Part shown: piece by piece, positions 43,190-53,000 of the stretch
Position numbering within the stretch: the first letter of the stretch is position 1
How the letters are laid out: each line of letters begins with the position of its first letter
NCBI GenBank assembly: GCA_037833965.1
Contig: AP031354.1
Coordinates: 17,896,001-17,960,000 of the forward strand
Length of the DNA: 64,000 bases
Source of the DNA: Marchantia polymorpha subsp. ruderalis
Lineage: Eukaryota; Streptophyta; Marchantiopsida; Marchantiales; Marchantiaceae
Direction of reading: 5' to 3'
Program-made: the position numbers and the translations under genes
Notes under the pieces: model-generated
What the model saw: the letters and a program-made list of their open reading frames with translations, nothing else
The model's database searches: none
Told to the model about the DNA's origin: nothing

Positions 43190-43378
43190 GCAGCCGGACT
43201 GGGCAGAAGCGAGATCAGTCACACAGAGGGGATTGTTGACCCGAGTGATTGCTGCGAACTGCAGCTCAGTCCAGGTAAAGGCTTGAAGGTGTCAAGCCAG
43301 GTACAAGGAGAAGAGTTGAACAGGGTACAGGCGTTTCTTCGCTAGTATGAGGATGTCTTCGCATGGAAGATTGAAGAC

Positions 43379-46024
43379 ATGAAAGGCATACCTGCAAGGT
43401 ATGGAGAGCACAGGATCGACTTGTTGGACGAGGCAGTTCCGGTTCGCCAACGCCAATACAGGCTCAACCCAAAATATTCATTATTGGTGAAGGACGAAAT
43501 CGATAAGTACCTGAGCGCAGGAATCATCTACCCGGTACTCAGTAGCGAGTGGGTGTCGCCTATCGTGATCGTGCCCAAGAAACTGACGGGTAAGATCCGG
43601 GTGTGCCAGGACTTCCGAAAGCTGAACGCAGCAACGAGGAAGGACCATCACCCTCTTCCTTTCACGGACTCTATTTTAGACCATGTAGCAGGGCATGAAT
43701 GCTACAGTTTCCTAGACGGATTCTCCGGCTACAACCAGGTGTCCATCAGGGAACAGGACAAGGACAAAACAACCTTCACGACCGACTGGGGAACCTATGC
43801 TTATCACAAGATGCCGTTCGGTCTGTGCAACGCGCCAGCGACGTTCCAGCGGATGATGACAAACATTTTCCAAGAGCACCTGAGGAAGTTCCTAGAAATT
43901 TTCATCGACGACTTTTGTGTCTTCGGTAAGAGGTCGGAGCACCTTAACCATCTTCGGCAAACGTTCGACAGATGTAGGGAGAGCAGCTTGTCCTTACACC
44001 CTGAGAAATGTTTCTTCTTCATGACCAGCGGAATCCTGCTAGGGCACCGAGTTTCGTCCGATGGCATTGCAGTGGATGTAGAGAAGGTGAAGATTATTCT
44101 CGAACTGCAGCCGCCAACGAATCTGCGTGAGTTGAGGGCCTTCCTTGGCCATGTAGGTTATTACAGAAGGTTCATAAATATGTACGCCATCTTGGCAGCC
44201 AACCTGACGAAGCTGCTTAAGAAGGAGGAACCCTATGTGTGGGGCAAAGAGCAACAGCTGGCGTTTGAAACGCTCAAAGCCAAACTGACGACTGCTCCGG
44301 TTCTGAGAAGTCCGGATTGGAACAGACCTTTCCATGTCTATGTAGACACGTCGGCGTTTGCAATCGGAGTGGTTCTCAGTCAGAAGGACGACAACAAGAA
44401 AGACTACCCGATTTACTTCGCGAGTCGTCAGTTGTCGGCAGTAGAGAAGAAATACACGACAACTGAGAGGGAGGCGTTGGGAATGGTGTACTCCTGTAAG
44501 AAGTTCCGACATTATTTGATCTGCTATGAGTTCGTGTTTCATGTAGATCATTACGCCTTACAGCACCTGGTGAAGAAGGCGGATCTGTCCGGACGAATTG
44601 CCAGGTGGGTACTACTGCTGCAGGAATTCACCTACACTGTACAGACACGGAAAGGCGTTCACCATGAGAACGCGGACTACCTCTCCCGACTATGGACCGA
44701 ACCCATAGAGGAGGAAGTAGTGGATGATTTTCCCGACGAACAACTTTTTCAGTTGTCCGCCAGCCATGAGTCCAGGTACGCGGACTTATACAGGTTTCTG
44801 CTCACACTCCAATGTCCGGAAGGATTGGATGCGGAGCAGCGCACAGTCTTCGTTCATAAAGCGGGACCTTACCAGCTTCAACAGGGGGTCTTGTTCAAGA
44901 AAATGGCAGACGACAGGCTGTGCAGATGTCTAGAGGAGTCTGAAGTCCCGCGAGTTGTAAAAGCCATGCACACAGAAGACGCTGGTGGTCACTACGCCAC
45001 CAGAAATACAGTGACCAAAATTGTGAATGCAGGATACTGGTGGCCGACGATGTTCAAAGATGTACACGACTACGTTCGCAAATGCGACAGCTGCCAGAGG
45101 ACGGGAAGGCCGACTCCGACCACGAGATGGCCTCTTACACCAATCATGCCATTGGCACCATTTGAAAAATGGGGGATCGACTTCGTGGGACCAATACAAC
45201 CTGTCACTAAAGGCACGCGCAGGCGCTACATATTGGTAGCAACAGACTATGCGACCAAGATGGTGGAGGCAGAAGCCACAAGGCACGACGACGCAGCCGC
45301 AGTAGCACGGTTCCTATTCGAATCCATCATCACACGCTACGGGTGCCCCCTAGAAATAGTCAGTGACAGAGGAACGCACTTTCTGAATCAGGTGATAGAA
45401 AGTTTGACGCGGCACTTCCAGATTAAGCATCGGAAGACTACTCCATACAACCCCAAGGCAAATGGTCTGACAGAGAAGTCCAATGGATTACTCTGTAAGA
45501 TACTCCTCAAAGTGACTGTAAACCATGCTCATGACTGGGACACCAAGCTACCGGCCGCCTTATGGGCATATAGAACGGCAGAAAAAGTCACCACCAGGCA
45601 AACACCTTACTTCCTAGTTTATGGGCAGCATCCGATCTTACCCATCGAATTCGAGATACCTACCAAGAGGACCTTAGATCAGAGAAGGCTGGACGCGGAA
45701 GAAAGTCAGGCATATCGACTGCAAGAGGTAATGGCACTGGAGGAAAGACGTCAAGAGGCCGAAGATCGGACAAAGCAATTACAACTCAGGCGGAAGGAGA
45801 GGTACGATCGAAGGCTCAAACCAGTACTGCTGGAGAAGGGCGACTTGGCTCTGCTATACGATAGCAGACATGCTAGATTTCCAGGCAAGCTCCACTTGCG
45901 GTGGATGGGACCTTACAAGGTGATAGAAGTTTTTCCAAATGGATCCATCCAACTCGCAGAACTGACGGGAGAATGGTTAGGCACCCGCGTGAACGGATGG
46001 CGTCTGAAGAAATACCACGTGTAA
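43379..46024 (+). CDS. pol: Reverse transcriptase-RNase H-integrase polyprotein of element 2
   Basis: 881 residues from ATG 43379; the true product probably begins further upstream by readthrough from gag. RT signatures in order: CQDFRKLNA (about 43607), FLDGFSGYNQ, KMPFGLCNAPATFQ and the catalytic FIDD (about 43900). RNase H has YVDTSAFAIG and TTEREALGM. Integrase has an HHCC zinc finger (GGHYATRN to CDSCQ), the first Asp in GIDFVGPI, Asp at residue 663 (VSDRG) and Glu at 699, a D-X35-E spacing. The C-terminus ends VNGWRLKKYHV with no chromodomain. All catalytic residues are present. An in-frame TAG at 43343-43345, within an otherwise typical pre-RT segment, separates this frame from gag and looks like a nonsense mutation. 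Confidence 0.92.
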   Translation: MKGIPARYGEHRIDLLDEAVPVRQRQYRLNPKYSLLVKDEIDKYLSAGIIYPVLSSEWVSPIVIVPKKLTGKIRVCQDFRKLNAATRKDHHPLPFTDSILDHVAGHECYSFLDGFSGYNQVSIREQDKDKTTFTTDWGTYAYHKMPFGLCNAPATFQRMMTNIFQEHLRKFLEIFIDDFCVFGKRSEHLNHLRQTFDRCRESSLSLHPEKCFFFMTSGILLGHRVSSDGIAVDVEKVKIILELQPPTNLRELRAFLGHVGYYRRFINMYAILAANLTKLLKKEEPYVWGKEQQLAFETLKAKLTTAPVLRSPDWNRPFHVYVDTSAFAIGVVLSQKDDNKKDYPIYFASRQLSAVEKKYTTTEREALGMVYSCKKFRHYLICYEFVFHVDHYALQHLVKKADLSGRIARWVLLLQEFTYTVQTRKGVHHENADYLSRLWTEPIEEEVVDDFPDEQLFQLSASHESRYADLYRFLLTLQCPEGLDAEQRTVFVHKAGPYQLQQGVLFKKMADDRLCRCLEESEVPRVVKAMHTEDAGGHYATRNTVTKIVNAGYWWPTMFKDVHDYVRKCDSCQRTGRPTPTTRWPLTPIMPLAPFEKWGIDFVGPIQPVTKGTRRRYILVATDYATKMVEAEATRHDDAAAVARFLFESIITRYGCPLEIVSDRGTHFLNQVIESLTRHFQIKHRKTTPYNPKANGLTEKSNGLLCKILLKVTVNHAHDWDTKLPAALWAYRTAEKVTTRQTPYFLVYGQHPILPIEFEIPTKRTLDQRRLDAEESQAYRLQEVMALEERRQEAEDRTKQLQLRRKERYDRRLKPVLLEKGDLALLYDSRHARFPGKLHLRWMGPYKVIEVFPNGSIQLAELTGEWLGTRVNGWRLKKYHV

Positions 46025-46048
46025 ATGTTCGCGTGGGCGCTCACAATT

Positions 46049-46061
46049 GAGGAGGGGGGCA
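46049..46061 (+). promoter_or_regulatory. Polypurine tract
   Basis: GAGGAGGGGGG followed by CA immediately before the 3' LTR; the expected plus-strand primer site. Confidence 0.85.
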
Positions 46062-49000
46062 TGTGGTAACACACTTTTTGTTTTTTTTGCAGAATTTAAA
46101 CAATTTTAGAAAACTAGTACCAAAGCAGTGTTTGTAGCGGACGAGGCATAAAGGACAAAATAGGCGGTACGACTGCGCGCCGGCGTAATTCGCTCCGGCT
46201 GGATGTGCGCCTCCAGCAAGGCGCCGACGGATAATGACCGCACCAGCGGCGACACGCCTCCGGGGAAGGGCGGGTTAGGAAAAGACAACAGGGCCGACGT
46301 ATACCCTGCAGCGGACTCGAGTCCGGAAGGTGGCGGCGGCGGGAGAATTCAACGTTTAAGCATGCGAATGCGCGCAATGCGGAGACGTGAATTCGCGCAT
46401 GCAAAGGGCGAACCGTTAAGCCGTATAGCCGGCTGCGTACGTTGCAACCAGTAAGAACGTTGGACGTTCTTGAAATCGGAGAAGAAAAGACTGCGCTCCA
46501 GTCTCATTCTCTCATTCTTGACTTTGCGATTTCCAGTTCCAAGATTACGCGCAAGGGCGGAGCGACCTGCAGTGAGAGTAGAGAGTGCGGAGACGAGTTG
46601 CGCAAGGATCTTGGCGGACCTTGAAAGAATTGTGAGTAGCGATCTTGAACGAGCGCAGAGAGAGTGAGCAGTCAGTGCTTGAGTGGCCGACGCACAGTGG
46701 CGATTGTGAGAGAGCGAGCGAAAGGGAGAACGTTTGTGTGTGTGCAGGCAACGCAATGTCGAAGGTTCCCCAGCTGCGAGTGTCTCCACTCAGGGTGCCG
46801 CAGATCGGTCTACGCGCATTTCAAGATGTGCTGTTGAGGCTGAAGCTCGATTTTCTCCTATGGGGGTGGAATTGGACATGTCCGGAGATGGTGCGCGAGT
46901 ATCTGCAAGAGAGACACAAGCCTTCTCGCGGATTTCGCCCACACCCAGAGAGATGGGACATTTGCAATTGGGCGCAGGTGTTGGGCAGGTGTGCCGGCGA
47001 GGAAGGGGATCTCCTCTTCGAGGCCGATAGCGTGAAGGTGTCCCAGGAGGAAGAAGTCTCTTACAATGAGCTCTTCAAAGTGGCCAGACATCCCAAGAAC
47101 GGTTTCCGGACACGGGATTACAAGGATCGATTGCGGAGAAATGTCGCGACGGCATTGCTGCAGATATTGCAGCCGACCAAGACCGCTTACATGCATGGTT
47201 GGCAGGTAGAGTTCGTGGAGCTAGTGCTGTCAGGAGCTCCGGTGCATTGGGCACGGCTCCTGTGGAAGGTGACGCGCCAACATGCGCAAGAAGAGAGGGG
47301 AGGAACGCTCAATCATCTATCGCCTTACTTAATCGTGTTTTACCGGGCGATGGGATGTTTGACGAATGCTGAGAAGACTCGGTTTCCGCAGCTGACCCGG
47401 ACTTATCCAGGTAGATATTCGAGGGATGCCGAAGTAGACACGGATCCGGACGAGGAACCTGCCAGTACGCCTCCGGCTCCAGCAAAAGCAGCAGAAGAAC
47501 GTCGAAGTGAGCGCATTCCGCGAAAGCGGAAGTGGGATGAGAGACCTGAGGACAGGCAGCCGGAAGTACCAGCTGCGCCGACTCGTGGTCGGCCCACCCC
47601 CGAGCCTCACAGTCGACCAAAACAGAGGGCACGCAAAATGCCAACTGTTACTGAGGAGACCAGGCGAACTCCGACCCGGCGGAATCTCACACAGGAAGAG
47701 ATAATCGCTCAGATTCTAGGGAAGACGGCAGATACCTCTGCACAGAAGGCACCACGGCCTTCGGGAGGAGATGGACGGGCTGACAGCCGGCCGACTGCGA
47801 GTCGGATGACTGAAGGTCGACAAGCGGAAGGAAGGCCAACTGAACGGCGCGTTGAACCGGACAGCAGGCCGGAAGCAGAAGAGAGTTTGGCTGACGAGCC
47901 AACAATCCTCAAAGGGTCGTCTTCGGCGGAAGGCACTTCTGGAAGAACGCCCCCAACAAGCAGGCCCAGTGGAGTCAAGACGCGCAGGGTGTATTCGACT
48001 CCCAGTCGGACAACTGCTGGTCGGCCGACTGCGAGTCGGACAACAGAGAGTCAGCCGGATTCGCCGACTGCGAGACGGATGGGGCCAACGACCAGTGTGC
48101 GGACGCCTTCGGCGGACGCACCTTCAGCAAGGACACCTTCCGCGCAGATGGCGCCGGAAGGACAGGCAGCAGAAGCGGGCGGTGCAAGAGTGACAAAAGT
48201 CACTGCGGCGTCGACCCCTTCACAAACCGAAGATCGAGCCGGAACAGGGGCTCAAGCAGTGGGATCTCCCACTGCCCTGGATATTTTAGCAGGCAGTGGA
48301 GCAGCAGTAGCAGCAGAAGCTGCTGCGCGCCACAGTTCCAGGGAGTCGCCAAGGGATTCGGTGGCGACTGAAATCCTCGAGACTGAGGATGATACGAGCT
48401 CGGAAGAGCAGGAAGCGGATTCGGTGCAGAAAACGCCAACAGGGGTGCTGTGCGAACAGATAGTTCCACTCCTGCGATATCTGGATCGCAAGACATCCAA
48501 ATACGGAAGTGCCTTAAAACCGCAGTCTTATGTGGAGACTATCAGGCGAAGGACGAGGATCAAGGTGGCAAAGTGGGCCTCTAGTTGCCAAGTATATGTG
48601 GAAAGGAACACCGCCCTCAAACAACACCTGGCGGTCACCCAGAAGCTATACCAAGCCTTGCAGCAGCAGAAGGAGGATGCGGCGACGAAAAGTCAGGCGG
48701 ATGCCGAACTGATACGGGCAAAGATCGAGTTGGAACTGCAGGAGGAGCGGAGACAGAACAAAGTCCTAGCAGCCGAGCTTGCGCGCCAGACGCGTGCCTT
48801 AGAAGAAAGTCAAAGAGCCCGCAAGGAGGATGAGGAGTTGTTGTGCAACTTGCAATCCGAGTGCTCGGATTTGAGGGCACAACGTGCGGGATTAGAAATG
48901 CAGCTGGCCGAGGTGGAGAGCAGCTGCAGGGCGCGAGGAGAGTTGGCGGCACAGGTGACTCGTTGTCTAAAAGGATACACCCATTGGGAGGTGGCAGCCC

Positions 49001-50265
49001 AAGAGAGGATCACACTCAGGGAGTTCGAGCTTCGGGCGGCGGCATTGACGGAAGGTGACAGTCGGAGTCGGCGGCGAGTGGCGAGAAAATTAGAAACCTT
49101 CTTGTCGGGTGCGCGCGACACTATGGCGCACTTGCAGTCGGAAGTCACCACAGCGCTCCGACGCCTGGGGTTACGCAGCCGGTCGGAAGACTGGCAAGGT
49201 AGAGATAGTACGCGGAGCAGTCCGGCGCGCAGGAGGCGCAGCACCGGATCTGCTGAGTGCAGTAGAGTAGTTTGGTTTCGCGCAGATGCTGCGAGTGGTA
49301 GATAGGATAGCGTAGTGCTAGTTAGGATCTTTTGAGAGTATAAAGTAGATCAAGGCGTTTTGCCTTGGGACTCTTCCAGTTTCGGAAGTGCAGATCAGGA
49401 ACTCACTTTCTTGGCGTGTTTGTGCATTTTGGTCCTGGCACCACGTAGAGAAGCTGCAGCATAGCGAAGTTACCGTATGTTGTAGTTGAAGGCCTTCGGC
49501 TGAATGTTCAGAGCTAGTACCCGGTTAGAGACTTGAGTAGTGCGGATCTGCACCTGCGGGTGATTTCTGATACTCAGAGCCGGCTGCGAGTTAGATACTT
49601 GAACAGTTCCCCCTTACTCCTTCGAGTGACATATCCTGATTGTACTCCTACGGGAAGTTTCCCCTGAATGCCAATGTGAAGTTTCATTACTTCGTGTAAA
49701 CCTTGGTTTGTAATTCAGGTTGTGTGTGTGTTACTGGATCGTGTTTTCAGTAAGTTCTCAGTCGGGTCTGCACTCCCTGCGTTTTGTGTGATAGTCGAGG
49801 GTGACGTCCACGGCGTACGTAGAGGCTTCGTTCCGAAGTGAGAAGTCCAGTCCGGGTACCCCCGCTAGTTCCTGGCGGAAGGGCAGTAAAAGCCGGAGTG
49901 GGAGGCACTTCCTGCAGAACCTCTGAGTGAACTTGCGAGACACTTTCCTCCTGAAATCCGAAGCGGAGGTCCTGACCGACCTCCGAGTTGTGCTTTTTGC
50001 CAGTTTCAGGTGTGTGTGTGTGTGTGTGTTGAGTGACCACGCTGTACCGTGCATCCTCCGAGCATCCTCCGAGTTGAGATCCTCCTCCGAGTCGAGCCTC
50101 CGAGTCGAGCACTGCAGTAATTCTGGGAGTGACAGTCGCCTAGAATTCAAACTCTACCAAAAGTCTGTTAAACGTGACACTTTTACTCTGTGTGTTGCCT
50201 CTGTCCCTGTGGGTTCGATCTTTTTACCACCATACTGCAGTTTTAGCCTTTGGTGGGTTATTACA
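46062..50265 (+). repeat. 3' LTR of element 2, 4,204 bp with internal deletion
   Basis: Same ends as the 5' LTR. It is collinear with it except that 663 bp, equivalent to 35482-36144, is missing at 46138/46139. The length difference is exactly explained by this gap, so there are no other net indels. Confidence 0.95.
46756..49305 (+). CDS. LTR-encoded 849-aa protein, 3' LTR copy
   Basis: Identical in predicted protein to the copy at 36762-39311, including the N-terminal domain, NLS-like patch, low-complexity region and coiled-coil-like segment. It keeps the AACGCAATG start context and the potential GTGTGTGCAG acceptor. The 663-bp deletion removed GC-rich sequence that begins about 1.28 kb upstream of the ATG and ends about 0.6 kb before it, so this copy may have lost part of its promoter although its coding sequence is whole. 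Confidence 0.8.
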   Translation: MSKVPQLRVSPLRVPQIGLRAFQDVLLRLKLDFLLWGWNWTCPEMVREYLQERHKPSRGFRPHPERWDICNWAQVLGRCAGEEGDLLFEADSVKVSQEEEVSYNELFKVARHPKNGFRTRDYKDRLRRNVATALLQILQPTKTAYMHGWQVEFVELVLSGAPVHWARLLWKVTRQHAQEERGGTLNHLSPYLIVFYRAMGCLTNAEKTRFPQLTRTYPGRYSRDAEVDTDPDEEPASTPPAPAKAAEERRSERIPRKRKWDERPEDRQPEVPAAPTRGRPTPEPHSRPKQRARKMPTVTEETRRTPTRRNLTQEEIIAQILGKTADTSAQKAPRPSGGDGRADSRPTASRMTEGRQAEGRPTERRVEPDSRPEAEESLADEPTILKGSSSAEGTSGRTPPTSRPSGVKTRRVYSTPSRTTAGRPTASRTTESQPDSPTARRMGPTTSVRTPSADAPSARTPSAQMAPEGQAAEAGGARVTKVTAASTPSQTEDRAGTGAQAVGSPTALDILAGSGAAVAAEAAARHSSRESPRDSVATEILETEDDTSSEEQEADSVQKTPTGVLCEQIVPLLRYLDRKTSKYGSALKPQSYVETIRRRTRIKVAKWASSCQVYVERNTALKQHLAVTQKLYQALQQQKEDAATKSQADAELIRAKIELELQEERRQNKVLAAELARQTRALEESQRARKEDEELLCNLQSECSDLRAQRAGLEMQLAEVESSCRARGELAAQVTRCLKGYTHWEVAAQERITLREFELRAAALTEGDSRSRRRVARKLETFLSGARDTMAHLQSEVTTALRRLGLRSRSEDWQGRDSTRSSPARRRRSTGSAECSRVVWFRADAASGR

Positions 50266-50270
50266 AAGGT
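50266..50270. repeat. Target-site duplication AAGGT, right copy
   Basis: Matches 35400-35404 and directly follows the 3' LTR end. Confidence 0.95.
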
Positions 50271-51235
50271 CGCTTGGGCATTTTGGCCTGCTGAAGCGAA
50301 TCAGAATACTGAATTATCCTGTCCACTTTAGACACAAATGCACTCAGCGTTGACTGCAGTTCTTGATGCAAAGAGAGTATTTGTCCCATTTTCATCTCCA
50401 TTCTCTGCAGAATGCTCTGCACTGATCTCAACTTCTCGTCCAAACCATCAACCTTTTGTAGTACCTGGTCAATCTTGAACAAAAGAAGTTGGGTCTCCAC
50501 ACTTGGATTCTCCACACTTGTGCTGGCACGACTCAAGCACCTGGATGTGAGTGGTTTGGGGTCCTTCATTGGGAGGAAATTCAAGTCGCTAACCATGTTT
50601 TCAGCTTCAGGATAACACTGAGCCAAATCATTGTCCACGCTAATTAGACATTCCTGCAATGACTTCAATTCTTCAATTCGTTTCTGTCGAATCTCGTTCA
50701 CAATTGCTTCCACATCGCTCTCCCACAACAAATCTCTAACCAGTTCGGATCTTCCGCCAATGTGCCCTTCTATCCGGGGCCAACAGTGCTCATAGTCGAA
50801 CAACTCTTCCTTCTCCATCAAGTGCAACCTTTCCAACGGCATTTCCTCAAGTTTGTTATTGATGCTACAAATGAATTCCGATTTTAGCTTCTCGATCAAA
50901 ATGGCTCCTCTAAGATGACTTGGAATCAGCATCTCCACACAAAATGTTTGGATCACACCTAGCACTAATGCCACCCCGGGACAGCCTTTTGGTGATGCGC
51001 AAAATGATATCAACTCCTGGACAATATGCCTCATCACATATTTAGTAGCCACCTCCCTTGACTTATGCCTCGAGCATAACATCAAAATATCTACGTATTT
51101 GTGGGACTTTTCACTCTGAACGTGCTCGATATATATCTCATGCCCGTCAAGGAAAAGTCGCACATAATGTCGAGAGCAGGTAATATTCTCCTCGGAAACA
51201 TGCATCTCGGATTTCAACTTGCGTCTCATGAACAT
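50271..51235 (-). pseudogene. ROCO gene 2 exon 3, 5' part, truncated by element 2
   Basis: Starts in phase 0 at ATG-containing MFMRRKLKSEM after a TTGTAG acceptor, like gene 1. Encodes the COR C-part and a coiled-coil-like helix. Translation would continue only three codons or so past the last exon base: the LTR end supplies a TAA at 50263-50261. The remaining ~175 residues lie at 35403-34876. Compared with gene 1 the helix has a short deletion (near 50460), in frame. Confidence 0.88.
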
Positions 51236-51397
51236 CTACAATCATACAAAATTTGGTAAATCTCTAGTGGGACATTCAAATTATTTGTTGGAGTTAATAA
51301 AAGAGAAACATTTGCTTCATCATACGCTTATTACAAACAAAAGTTGACACTTACAACGATTTATCTGTGTGTGTGTGAAAGCATAATTCAACCTCAC

Positions 51398-52665
51398 CTG
51401 GAAGCGTGGAAAAAACGCAGCCGTCAATGACATTGTTCTTCCGTCTTGGCATTCAATCCGAATGCCGACAAATTGTGAAGTCTCACTTCTATTTTCCCAA
51501 TACATCGACTTCACGTGCCCCGCTTCTTGATGATCCTGTTCTTCCTTGCTTGCATGCTCAGGGATGAAGGAAGGAATGAAATACTGAGAACTATCTTCGA
51601 GCTTGAAACACAAATCTAAATTGACAAGGATGTTTTCAAGCTCCACTCTTCCCACACCTCTCTGTCCATGGGGTTGGTTTCTCAAAAATTCTTCTATCAA
51701 CCGAGCAAAAACACTCTCACTCACAAATCCGTCCTTGCTTGCATATGAACTTGTTCTATTAGAAGGCTCTGACTCTTGAGCTTGAAAATTTTGACCCAAA
51801 GCTATCAGCTCACCCAGGAAGGTATTGGTGAGCCAGTTGGGATCTACAATGATATACTCAACGTTAGGAATGTATACTATAGATCCAACATCATTCAAGT
51901 AGGATATGATGGACTTCATTATACTTGAATGATCAACAGAGTGAGCAGGAGATGATGGAACAAATAGTGTGAACCTGGGAGCACAGAAATCATGAAATTT
52001 TTTGGATGACCACAGAGGGAAACTTCTATTCTTCTTGGTTTTTGTAACTAAGAGGGAGGTGAGTTGAGAACACAAAAGAGGAACCTGTGGAGATTTTTCA
52101 CGCAACAACTTGTTAAAATTCTCCAAAATGTGACTGTTGAGAGGAATAATTTGTTTTTTCTTCCTAGAATCCACGTGAAAACACTCTTGAACAGGAAGAA
52201 GATTCACAAAATTTGCAAATCTTTGGGTGAGTTCTTCAATTATGGACTGAGTCCAACTCACAGAGCTGTATGTGGCTTTATCTTTGTGTGAAATGACAAC
52301 AAAAACTTGGGGAAGATCACGCCCCGTGATCTTAACGCTGGATGCGATGAAGCTTAACCAATCCTCTAGCTCAGTTTTGAAACAAGAGTCTGGTTTGTTT
52401 TTAGATGTTTCCTCACAGAAAGGGCTATACACAAAAAGAAAAACACAAAAATTGTTGGTTTGAGGAAAGAGCACATTCTGAAGGGTACGAAAAATCCATT
52501 GTCCCGCCAGATCCCAAATTGAGATTTGCATTTTGTCATTATTTTGCAAATACTCCACTTCGATGCCTTTGGTCCTCCACAATACGTCCCATTTATTGTA
52601 TAGACTCCTTCTGTGTAGCCAACTATGATTGATCCTCATCAGGGTTTTACGCAATTGAGTTTTTC
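51398..52665 (-). CDS. ROCO gene 2 exon 2: Roc GTPase and COR domains
   Basis: Paralogue of 20127-18836. It begins by completing the Walker A motif (GSPRAG from exon 1 plus KT), then WDLAGQ, the SHKDK block, the COR helix YLNDVGSI, IIVDPNWLTN and YFIPSFIPE. Donor CAG|GTGAGG; intron 2 is 51397-51236 (162 bp). The region between P-loop and switch is shorter than in gene 1 and lacks the inverted repeat. No stops or frameshifts were seen. The exon is intact, but the gene as a whole is broken downstream by the retrotransposon. Confidence 0.85.
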
Positions 52666-53000
52666 CTGCACGGTAGAAAACAAAAGCACAAAATACACAA
52701 CTTGTTATTAACGATGCTTTGAATTGATATTATTGACATACAATATGACATGATATTATTTTCATATGTGAAGATAAATTTGATTGAAAAATGTAGAATC
52801 ACCAAAGTAATTGAAGTTATATAATTAATGATTTACACATTTGATTTTTTCTCCTTTTCGTTACTTATTGTATACACATATTATTATATATAGATCAATA
52901 TAGCATTTGTTGTGTCAATTTTGATTTTAGAAAAGTTAAACCATAGATTGCTAGTTGGCCTACATTGAGTACAAAACTGAGAATATACAACGCCTGTTAC

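Larger units (their letters stand above)
35405..50265 (+). mobile_element. Complete Ty3/gypsy LTR retrotransposon, element 2 (14,861 bp)
   Basis: Two LTRs (4,867 and 4,204 bp), an internal region of 5,790 bp with primer-binding site, gag-protease, RT-RNaseH-integrase and polypurine tract, and a 5-bp target duplication. No chromodomain follows the integrase, which suggests a non-chromovirus lineage. It is inserted into ROCO gene 2 exon 3 in the antisense direction. The LTRs are collinear, and their long ORFs look identical, apart from a 663-bp deletion in the 3' LTR, so the insertion is recent. An extra in-frame TAG in pol may make it non-autonomous. Confidence 0.95.
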
